DNA from: Gemmatimonadota bacterium
GTDB taxonomy: Bacteria; Gemmatimonadota; Gemmatimonadetes; Longimicrobiales; Gaopeijiaceae
Assembly: GCA_030428885.1 (NCBI GenBank)
Contig: JAUIEJ010000008.1
Location: 1-64,000 of the forward strand
Length of the DNA stretch: 64,000 bases
Direction of reading: 5' to 3'
The notes beneath the pieces are model-generated. The model searched no databases. It was given only the letters and a program-made list of their open reading frames with translations, and had not been told where the DNA came from. Position numbers and translations under genes: made by a program. Shown piece after piece: positions 32,637 through 39,641 of this stretch (positions are counted from its first letter, which is position 1; each line of letters opens with the position of its first letter).

Positions 32637-33041
32637 TCACCCCTTCTTCTTTCCCGCCCCCTTCTTCTTGACCGGGGCGCCGCCCGATTGGGCCTGGGCC
32701 GCCAGCGGCGCGTTGATCGACGTGATGGCCGGGAGCATGAGCCCCACGGCGGCAGCGGCGGCCACGCGGGCGAGTGCCTGGCGACGGGTCACGGGAAGGG
32801 CCTCGCCGTCGGCCAGCAGCCCGGCCTGGGCCAGGGTGTCGATGGTGAGCTCGACGACGCTCTCGTCGATCTCGAGTTCGGCGGCGAGATCGGCCACGGA
32901 GCGGCTGCCGTCGAGGAGCGGCCAGACCGACGCCACGGTCTCGTTCAGGCGGTGGGCCTTCTTCGACGTTTTGTCGTAGACGACGGCTTCCTGATCGACG
33001 ACGTGGACGAGGACGTCCTGGTGGCGGGCCTTCGGGTTCAT
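32637..33041 (-). CDS. PqqD-family protein with Tat-like tail
   Basis: The 134-residue protein (ATG 33041, AGGAG eight bases upstream) has a PqqD/RRE fold at about 1-82: VLVHVVDQEAVVYDKTSKKAHRLNETVASVWPLLDG, then VADLAAELEID and TLAQAGLL. Residues 85-118 look like a twin-arginine export signal in the wrong place: TRRQAL, an Ala-rich hydrophobic stretch, MLPAITSINAP and AAQAQ. A short Lys/Gly tail ends the protein (KKKGAGKKKG). PqqD domains hold precursor peptides for modifying enzymes, so this could be a peptide chaperone with a membrane tail, or leader and exported core in one chain. It is convergent with the HprK-like gene. Confidence 0.78.
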   Translation of the reverse strand: MNPKARHQDVLVHVVDQEAVVYDKTSKKAHRLNETVASVWPLLDGSRSVADLAAELEIDESVVELTIDTLAQAGLLADGEALPVTRRQALARVAAAAAVGLMLPAITSINAPLAAQAQSGGAPVKKKGAGKKKG

Positions 33042-33079
33042 GTGCGGGGCTCCTGGCGTAGGTCGATGAACAAGTTTTC

Positions 33080-33622
33080 TTAACCGACGTCGTGCCGGAA
33101 GGCAAGAGGAGCGTTCGACCCGCCCGACGGCCAGCGCACCGTGGCCCCCTCGTCGGGCACGAGGATGATGCGCTTCGGGACGCGCTCCACCTGTTCCTGG
33201 GGAGTCGTCTCCCACTCGGCGCAGACCATCCGCGCGGAGCGTTCCTCCCAGGAGAGGCAGCGTCGCCGGTAACCCTCCCGTCGGCGGGTCTCCCGGACCG
33301 TGGCCACCAGTTCGCCCTCGTCGTTGGGAACGATGTCCATGTAGACGGGGCATGGGACCGTGTACCCGCCCCCGCGCGGTCTCGGGGTCGCCTCGCAGAC
33401 GTTCCGCTCTCCCCGGTCGCCGTCCCAGATGACGAGACCGTCGGGCGAGAAGATGAGGTGCCCGGCGTAGTCGACCCCGTCGATGGTGGTCAACATGTCC
33501 CAACTGCCCTCGAGGATGGGAAGGGGATCGGACTGCAGGACCGAGGCACAGCCCAGGAGCACCGACGCGGCGAGGGCGGCGGCACAGCTACGGCTTGCCC
33601 GGGATGGAACGGGTGCGATCAT
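33080..33622 (-). CDS. Hypothetical lipoprotein
   Basis: The 180-residue product has a signal with lipobox LLGC (Cys25). A beta-rich domain follows, with SWDMLTTIDGVDYAGHLIFSP and later cysteines in NVCEATP, PCPVY, RRCLSW and MVCAEW, which may form disulfides outside the cytoplasm. I do not recognise the family. It lies 38 bp upstream of, and on the same strand as, the PqqD gene, so they may share a transcript. TAGGTT six bases before its ATG is another possible leaderless promoter. Confidence 0.68.
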   Translation of the reverse strand: MIAPVPSRASRSCAAALAASVLLGCASVLQSDPLPILEGSWDMLTTIDGVDYAGHLIFSPDGLVIWDGDRGERNVCEATPRPRGGGYTVPCPVYMDIVPNDEGELVATVRETRRREGYRRRCLSWEERSARMVCAEWETTPQEQVERVPKRIILVPDEGATVRWPSGGSNAPLAFRHDVG

Positions 33623-33667
33623 ACTCTCAACCTACTGTCCCATCGCCTCACGCGGAGTCCCCACTCG

Positions 33668-34336
33668 ATGAACGTGCTCCTCTTCGGTGCCACCGGCATG
33701 ATCGGATCGGGCGTGCTCCTGGAGGCGCTGGACGACCCGACCGTGACGTCGGTGCGCACCATCGGCCGCTCCCCCACCGGGCGCTCCCACCCGAAACTCT
33801 CCGAGGTCGTGCGGAGCGACTTCTTCGACTGGTCCGAGGCCGGCGACGCCCTCGACGAGGTCGATGCCTGCCTCTTCTGTCTCGGGGTGTCGTCGGCGGG
33901 CATGTCCGAATCCGACTATCACCGCCTCACCCACGACCTGACCGTGGCGGTGGCGGGGGCGTTGGTGAAGCGGAGCCCTCAGGCCGTGTTCTGCTTCGTG
34001 TCCGGCCAGGGCACGGACGCCAGCGAGGAGGGGCGGGTGATGTGGGCACGGGTGAAGGGGAAGGCCGAGAACGCGGTCCGGGCCCTGCCCTTCCGGGACG
34101 TGTACGTGTTCCGCCCCGGCTTCATCCAGCCCCTGCGCGGCGTCCGGTCCAGGACCCGCCTGTACGCGGTCCTCTATGGAATCCTGGCTCCCCTCCATCC
34201 GATTCTGCGACGCCTCTTCCCGGGGCAGGTGACGGACTCGGTCACCCTGGGTCGCGCCATGCTCCGGGTCGCCCGGGACGGGTACGAAAGACCGGTGCTG
34301 GAGGGGGCCGACATCAACCGGGTGGGCGCGGGCTGA
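33668..34336 (+). CDS. NAD(P)-binding Rossmann protein, HTATIP2/epimerase type
   Basis: The 222-residue protein begins MNVLLFGATGMIGSGVLLEAL, the glycine-rich nucleotide-binding loop of an atypical short-chain reductase (GxTGxxG). SDFFDW and CLFCLGVSSAGMSE follow, with VSGQGTDASEEGRVMWARVKGKAE carrying the Ser and a late Tyr/Lys-like pair substituted by Trp-Lys. Proteins of this type (oxidoreductase HTATIP2-like) are about this length. The substrate is unknown. It is divergent from the lipoprotein at 33080, with a 45-bp gap. Confidence 0.82.
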   Translation: MNVLLFGATGMIGSGVLLEALDDPTVTSVRTIGRSPTGRSHPKLSEVVRSDFFDWSEAGDALDEVDACLFCLGVSSAGMSESDYHRLTHDLTVAVAGALVKRSPQAVFCFVSGQGTDASEEGRVMWARVKGKAENAVRALPFRDVYVFRPGFIQPLRGVRSRTRLYAVLYGILAPLHPILRRLFPGQVTDSVTLGRAMLRVARDGYERPVLEGADINRVGAG

Positions 34337-34395
34337 GGTCGGATCGGAGCGGGAAGACGGTCCCGGCCCCTTCCACCCCCGCCGCCGCGGGCACG

Positions 34396-34465
34396 ATCCG
34401 GCAATGAAGGCTGTTCGCCGGTTGAGATCCGGCAACGAGCTTCTCGGCGACGTTCATTGCCGGAT
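34396..34465. repeat. Imperfectly nested 13-bp inverted repeat with internal third copy
   Basis: ATCCGGCAATGAA at 34396-34408 is exactly matched in inverted orientation at 34453-34465. A further direct copy, GATCCGGCAACGA, lies between them at 34425-34437. The element fills most of the gap between the NAD(P)-binding gene and the small lipoprotein gene. It could be a folding RNA element, a REP-like repeat or an operator cluster. I see no gene in it. Confidence 0.5.
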
Positions 34466-34559
34466 TGTGACCGCCCATGTGAGCCCCCAATCTGGGAGCC
34501 GTCGCTTTCCGGGAAGAACCGCGTGCCCACACGCGTCCCCTCTTCCGCGGAGCGTCTTC

Positions 34560-34979
34560 ATGTCGCGTATTCGTTCGACCGGTTCGGCCGCCCTTCTCCT
34601 GGCCGCCGTGTTCGCTTCGTCGGCCTGCAGCAACTCCACCGGCCCCGGTGGGGGCGCCGACGACGTGCTCGCCTTCGCCAATTCGACCGGTGTGGAGGTG
34701 ACCGTCGATCTCACCTTGCCCGGCGGCGGCACCCGCACACTCACGCTCCCGGCCAGCTCCTTCGCCGAGGAGACGCGTACCAACGTCAGCTTCGTCGAGG
34801 GCGAGGTCTACACGTTCGTGCTGAGCAACCCATCGCCGTCGATCGCGGCATCGGCCTCGACGAGCTGCACCGTGGCGGCTCCGGCGGTGGCCGACGGCGT
34901 GGCTGCCGTGCTGGTGCTCCTCGACACGCAGCTCGGGCGCTTCCGGGGTGACTGCCTGACGAACTGGGTGGAGTCGTAG
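34560..34979 (+). CDS. Small hypothetical lipoprotein
   Basis: The 139-residue product starts at ATG 34560 and has a lipoprotein signal ending in SSAC, then the linker NSTGPGGG. The mature part has about a hundred Thr/Val-rich residues (VEVTVDLTLPGGGTRTLTLPASSF) and two cysteines (SCTVAAP, GDCLTNW) that could form a disulfide. Frames opening further upstream (34404) run through the inverted repeat and are rejected. Its stop lies 24 bp from the stop of the convergent BNR gene. No family is recognised. Confidence 0.7.
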   Translation: MSRIRSTGSAALLLAAVFASSACSNSTGPGGGADDVLAFANSTGVEVTVDLTLPGGGTRTLTLPASSFAEETRTNVSFVEGEVYTFVLSNPSPSIAASASTSCTVAAPAVADGVAAVLVLLDTQLGRFRGDCLTNWVES

Positions 34980-35003
34980 GCTCGATGGGCGGGGCGGGAG
35001 GTC

Positions 35004-38000
35004 CTACTCGCCTCCCCCCCGGCTCGGCACGGGGATCGGCCCCAGGGCCTCGCCGGCGGGCAGAGTCACCGCCGCCGCCGCCGACAACACGCCGGGGAGA
35101 TCGCCGGCCAGCCACGCGTTGATCTCCCGGATCACCCCGGGCAGATCGTTCCACGAACGGTCGATGGCCTCGAGCTGGGCTTCGGTGGGAGGCATGTGGA
35201 TCGACTGGATCGATCCCCACACGCCGGCGCCGTCCCCGGCGTCGTCCAGGGCGTCTTCGAGTTCACTCCGCCGCTCGAGGGCGGCCTCCACCCGCGCGGT
35301 CACGGCGTCGTCGCCGGCGTCTCGCGCCCGCTCCAGGGCCGCGTCGAGGCGTTCCTCGGCGTCATCCAGGGCGTCCTCGGCCTGGTTGGCGGGCCCCGAC
35401 AGACGATAGCTCTCGAGCATGGCCTCGTGCCGGGCAACGAGCTGCGCCCGCGTGATCTCGGCTCGGGGGTCCAGCACCACCTCGAACTCGCTCGTGGCGG
35501 TGGCGTCCATGCCGTCGACCTGGAGGGACGCCCGATAGGTGCCGGGGAGGACCCGGGGCCCGGGATTCATGAGTTCGCCGTCAGGGCCCTCGAGCTGCAG
35601 GGCCAGGTTCCAGCGCACCTCGTGCATGCCGGGGTCCGCGGCCCCCCGGAGCCGGCGGACCAGCGTTCCCATGGAGTCCTCGATGCGCACGGTGAAGCTG
35701 TCGGCGGCTTCGGCCACGGTGTGTCCGATGTGGAAGCGAACGCCCACCCCGTAGTCGGCGTTGTCGGCCTGCCACACGCCGGCGGGCCATTCCTGGGGCG
35801 AATAGGGGTTGTACGATACGGCGTCGCGCACCCGGAAGAGTTGGACGTCGGAGAGGGCGGCGTCGGGTCCCAGGTCCTCCAGGGGGCCGATGTCGTCCAT
35901 GATCCAGATGCCCCGGCCGTGGGTGCCGATCACCAGGTCGTTGTCCCGGGGATGGATGTCGATGTCGTCCACGGGGACGGTGGGGAGTCCCGACTCCATC
36001 TCCACCCACCCGTCGCCGCCGTTCACGCTCACCCACACTCCCAACTCGTTGCCCACGAACCAGAGATTCGCGGTGTGCGGATGCTGCTCCAGGGCGTTCA
36101 CCGACGACGGGGGAAGGCCGTCGGTGATGCGGCGCCACGACGCTCCGTAGTCGTCGCTGCGGTAGACGTAGGCCTCGAAGTCGTCGGAGCGGTGGCCGTC
36201 GAAGGCGGCGTACACGGTGCCGGCTGCGGCATGGCTGGCGACGATCCGGGTCACGTAGGTGAAGGCCGGCAGCCCCGGGACGTTGCCCGTGAGGTCGGTC
36301 CACGTGGCGCCTCCGTCCCGCGTGCCCATGAGGCGGCCGTCGTCGGCGCCGGTGTAGAGCACGTCGTCGTCCACGGGGGATTCGGCCAGGGACACCAGGT
36401 TGCCGTAGTTCGACTGGCCGTCGTTCCGCGACATCTGGGGGTCGCCCCCCGGCACGCCCATGATCTGCAGGGTGTCCCGATCCACCGCGTAGGTGAGGTC
36501 GTCGGAGATGCGCTCCCACGAATGCCCCAGGTCGTCGGAGCGGAAGAGCACGTTGGCCCCGTAGTACATGCGGGACTCGTCGTGGGACGACATGAGGATC
36601 GGCGTGTTCCAGTTGCGGCGGAGGTCCATGGCCTCGCCGTCGGCGTCCCGGGCCTCGGGGCGGAATCCGTACTGCCGCTCCCGGGTCACCAGATCGACCC
36701 GCACCAGGTTGCCCCCCTGGGACTCGGCGAACATGAGCCGCCCGTTGGGATGCATTTCGGTGAAGAAGCCGTCGCCGGCACCCACGTTGAACCAGTCCTT
36801 CGTACGGATGCCCTGGCTGCCCCAGGTGTCCGAAGGCGCGCACCACGAGCCGTTGTCCTGGAGTCCCCCGCACACCGTGTAGGGGCGCCGCATGTCCAGC
36901 CCGATCTCGTAGAACTGGGAGACCGGGAGGTTGCGAAGCTGCCGCCAGCGCCGCGACCGATCGAACGACACCGACACGCCGCCGTCGCTGCCCAGGATCA
37001 GGTGGTCGGAGTCGGCGGGATCGATCCAGATCGCGTGGTGGTCGAGGTGCACCTCGGGCGCGGCTTCGTCGGTGAAGTTGCGGCCCCCGTCTTCCGACAT
37101 GTAGAAGTCGGCGCCTCCGAGATACACCCGCTCGGGATCGTTGGGGTCGACCCGGATCTGGGAGTAGTACATGGGGCGGGGGTTTTCGGTGCTCACCTGC
37201 TCCCACGTCTCCCCCCGGTCCCACGAGCGGTAGACCCCGTTCTCGACGTCGCCGTCGTCGTCGCCCGACGCGTCGGCCTGCACCACGGCGTAGATCCAGT
37301 CGGAGTCGCCGCGGTAGATGTCGAGACCGATGCGGCCCATGTCGCCCTGGGGCAACCCGTCGGTGAGCTCGTGCCACGAGTCGCCGCCGTCGAGGGTGCG
37401 GTAGATGCCCGATCCGGGCCCGCCCCCGTTGTATCCCCACGCCCGTCGCTGCCGCTGGTACAAGGCGGCGAAGAGGGTGTTGGGGTCGTGGGGATCCATG
37501 ACGAGGTCGATGGCCCCGGTGTGTTCGTCGACGTAGAGCACCTTCTCCCAGGTGGCCCCGCCGTCGGTGGTGCGGAAGACGCCCCGCATCTCGTTGGGAC
37601 CCCAGAGATGGCCCATGGCTGCCACGTAGGCCACGTCGGGGTCGGCGGGGTGCACCTGGATGCGACTGATGTGATGGGTGTCGTCGAGGCCGAGATGGGT
37701 CCAGCTCCGGCCCGCGTCCACCGATCGGTAGACGCCGTTCCCCCACGGAGAACTCTGACGGTTCTGGGGCTCGCCCGAGCCCACCCACACCACGTTGGGA
37801 TTGGACGGAGCCAGGGTGACGTCGCCGATGGACGCCGTGGCCTCGTCCCGGAAGACCGCGTCGAAGCTGGTGCCCCCGTTCACCGTCTTCCAGACGCCGC
37901 CGGTGGCCGTGCCCACGTAGAAGATCCGGGGATCGGCTTCGTTCACCGCCAGGTCGGAGATGCGGCCGCCCATGATGGTGGGGCCGATTTCCCGGAACTC

Positions 38001-38162
38001 CAAAACGGACATCACCTCGCGGATGTGATGCTCCGGGCTGTCGTCGTGTTCCTGGGCGGACAGAGGGGGCGGTGCGTAGGCGGTGGCCGCGGCGAGGGCG
38101 GCGAGGGCGAGCGAGCGGATGACGGAATCCCCGTTTGCGGGCGCGTGGTGGCGACGGAGCAC
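35004..38162 (-). CDS. Second secreted VPS10/BNR-repeat propeller protein
   Basis: About 1052 residues, taking GTG 38162 as start; the longer frame to 38252 is possible. The export signal is [21 protein letters not shown]. Asp-box motifs ([48 protein letters not shown]) recur through two propeller-like blocks to about residue 800. A beta-sandwich (TFRV-like [20 protein letters not shown]) and a helical tail with many Glu, Asp and Arg follow. Opening residues [18 protein letters not shown] parallel RNIGPHRGGRVTTV in the gene at 160-3354, so these are paralogues with the same domain order. A substrate is not known. Confidence 0.88.
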   Translation of the reverse strand: MLRRHHAPANGDSVIRSLALAALAAATAYAPPPLSAQEHDDSPEHHIREVMSVLEFREIGPTIMGGRISDLAVNEADPRIFYVGTATGGVWKTVNGGTSFDAVFRDEATASIGDVTLAPSNPNVVWVGSGEPQNRQSSPWGNGVYRSVDAGRSWTHLGLDDTHHISRIQVHPADPDVAYVAAMGHLWGPNEMRGVFRTTDGGATWEKVLYVDEHTGAIDLVMDPHDPNTLFAALYQRQRRAWGYNGGGPGSGIYRTLDGGDSWHELTDGLPQGDMGRIGLDIYRGDSDWIYAVVQADASGDDDGDVENGVYRSWDRGETWEQVSTENPRPMYYSQIRVDPNDPERVYLGGADFYMSEDGGRNFTDEAAPEVHLDHHAIWIDPADSDHLILGSDGGVSVSFDRSRRWRQLRNLPVSQFYEIGLDMRRPYTVCGGLQDNGSWCAPSDTWGSQGIRTKDWFNVGAGDGFFTEMHPNGRLMFAESQGGNLVRVDLVTRERQYGFRPEARDADGEAMDLRRNWNTPILMSSHDESRMYYGANVLFRSDDLGHSWERISDDLTYAVDRDTLQIMGVPGGDPQMSRNDGQSNYGNLVSLAESPVDDDVLYTGADDGRLMGTRDGGATWTDLTGNVPGLPAFTYVTRIVASHAAAGTVYAAFDGHRSDDFEAYVYRSDDYGASWRRITDGLPPSSVNALEQHPHTANLWFVGNELGVWVSVNGGDGWVEMESGLPTVPVDDIDIHPRDNDLVIGTHGRGIWIMDDIGPLEDLGPDAALSDVQLFRVRDAVSYNPYSPQEWPAGVWQADNADYGVGVRFHIGHTVAEAADSFTVRIEDSMGTLVRRLRGAADPGMHEVRWNLALQLEGPDGELMNPGPRVLPGTYRASLQVDGMDATATSEFEVVLDPRAEITRAQLVARHEAMLESYRLSGPANQAEDALDDAEERLDAALERARDAGDDAVTARVEAALERRSELEDALDDAGDGAGVWGSIQSIHMPPTEAQLEAIDRSWNDLPGVIREINAWLAGDLPGVLSAAAAVTLPAGEALGPIPVPSRGGGE

Positions 38163-38269
38163 AAATGGGGGAGGCCCGGGTGCGGCGGCAAGGATTCCGG
38201 GGGTGGCCGCCGGCGCGCCCGGGGCGGTATGGTTGGACGTCCCCTCCCCCACACCGTACCCGCCGAGCC

Positions 38270-38632
38270 ATGTCCCTTCGCCGTCTGTCCTCCCTGGTGC
38301 CCACCGCCGTCCTCGTCGCCTGCGCGTCGTCCGGCGAGCCGTCGCCGCCTCCCGTGCCGGTGTTCTTCGACGCGGGCGAGGTGCCGTGCGCCTACACGGT
38401 GGTGGGGCAGGTCGCGGAAGAGACCGCGCCCGAGCGGGATTTCGAGCGACTGGCGCGGAGGGTGCTGGGTCGGGCGGGAGCGCGGCGGGGCGCCGACGCC
38501 GTCCTCGTGGAACGAGGGGGCCTGACCGTGGAGCGCATCGACTTCGCCGACCGCCCTCCCGGCGATCAGCGCATCACCGTGGAGGGCGATCTCCTTCGCT
38601 ACTCCGACGCCTCCTGTGGGGGAGGCGGGTGA
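38270..38632 (+). CDS. Small hypothetical lipoprotein
   Basis: The 120-residue product (ATG 38270) has a signal with lipobox LVAC, then [10 protein letters not shown]. The mature part has [42 protein letters not shown], a pattern like small YbjQ/DUF4156-type stress lipoproteins that carry 'GADAV' near a helix. I hold that loosely. It overlaps the YaiI-type gene by four bases (GTGA), so the two are co-translated although functions do not obviously match. Confidence 0.68.
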   Translation: MSLRRLSSLVPTAVLVACASSGEPSPPPVPVFFDAGEVPCAYTVVGQVAEETAPERDFERLARRVLGRAGARRGADAVLVERGGLTVERIDFADRPPGDQRITVEGDLLRYSDASCGGGG

Positions 38633-39081
38633 CCATCTGGATCGACGCCGACGCGGCCCCCCGGGACGTGAAGGAGATCGTCTTCCGGGCGGCGCTGCGT
38701 CTGGAGCTGACCACGATCCTGGTGGCCAACGCTCGCGTACCGCTCCCGGCCAACAACCCGTTCGTCGCCGCGCTGCGGGTGGGGGGTGGGCCCGACGAGG
38801 CCGACCAGGTCATCGCCGACCAGGCGGAGGCGGGCGATCTGGCCGTCACCGCCGACATTCCCCTGGCGGCGAAGCTCGTGGCCAAGGGAGTGGTGACCCT
38901 CGATCCCCGGGGCGAGACCTACACCGAGGCCAACATCGGGGAGCGCCTCTCGATCCGGGACTTCATGCAGGGCCTGCGGGACACGGGTGTGGAGACGGGC
39001 GGCCCCAGCGCCTACGGTCGGAAGGACAAGCAGGCCTTCGCAAACGCCCTGGACCGTACCCTGACGCGGCTACTGCGCTGA
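38629..39081 (+). CDS. YaiI/YqxD (DUF188, UPF0178) family protein
   Basis: The 150-residue protein starts at GTG 38629. It has the clear family pattern: [21 protein letters not shown] near the N-terminus, [31 protein letters not shown] in the middle, and [22 protein letters not shown] at the end. The acidic residues resemble a PIN-like nuclease core (NYN/PIN clan). Its function in bacteria is unproven. The 3' end overlaps the convergent membrane gene by twelve bases. Confidence 0.92.
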   Translation: MTIWIDADAAPRDVKEIVFRAALRLELTTILVANARVPLPANNPFVAALRVGGGPDEADQVIADQAEAGDLAVTADIPLAAKLVAKGVVTLDPRGETYTEANIGERLSIRDFMQGLRDTGVETGGPSAYGRKDKQAFANALDRTLTRLLR

Positions 39082-39612
39082 GTCGGGCGAAGCCGGGGCG
39101 GGCGGGGCGTCGTCGTCGGCCTGGGGGGTCGGCCGGGGCGCCAGGGTCGGGAAGAGCCGGGGTCGCCACACGCCCAGGGCCACGTTGACCAGCGCGACTC
39201 CCAGCAGGATCCACAGGGCCCCCGTGTTGGTCTGGAGCGCGCCGAGTTCGGCCACCGGGAGTTCCCCGGTCAGGGCCTGTCGGGCCCGCTCCGCACCCAG
39301 TTCCATGGGGGACTGCACCGTGACCAGCGTCCCCTCGAAGACGAGAATCCCCGTGGCGAGCTTCGCCCACACCCACCCGGCGTTCTGGAAGGCGGGGGTG
39401 ATGGCGACGGAGAAGAGGCCGCTCACCAGGATCCCGATCATGGACGGGAACACCATCCACTGGGCCACCGATCCCATGACGATCCGCAGGGTGGTGTAGC
39501 GCTCCACCTCGTCGGGAGTGGGCAGGGCCCCGTGGAGAATCACCAGGGCGGCCATGGCCCCGGCGTAGCCGAGGGATCCCACGGTGTGGAGGAACTTGGT
39601 GGCCTTGCGCAT
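39070..39612 (-). CDS. Four-helix inner-membrane protein (DUF2269-like)
   Basis: The 180-residue protein starts at ATG 39612. It has four membrane helices ([78 protein letters not shown]) and a Pro/Asp-rich cytosolic tail. The layout resembles DUF2269-type predicted integral membrane proteins with His and Trp in the first and second helices. Its role is unknown. It follows the S9 peptidase gene by 29 bp on the same strand, so they may share a transcript. Confidence 0.72.
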   Translation of the reverse strand: MRKATKFLHTVGSLGYAGAMAALVILHGALPTPDEVERYTTLRIVMGSVAQWMVFPSMIGILVSGLFSVAITPAFQNAGWVWAKLATGILVFEGTLVTVQSPMELGAERARQALTGELPVAELGALQTNTGALWILLGVALVNVALGVWRPRLFPTLAPRPTPQADDDAPPAPASPDSAQ

Positions 39613-39641
39613 GACGTGAGGGACCCTGGGGGCGGCCCCCC

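Noticed and set aside
34404-34559. Upstream extension of the small lipoprotein
   Set aside because: It runs through the inverted repeat and would put the lipoprotein signal far from the N-terminus.
35196-38525. 1109-codon plus-strand frame opposite the second BNR gene
   Set aside because: It is an antisense shadow, as the strong Asp-box pattern is on the minus strand.
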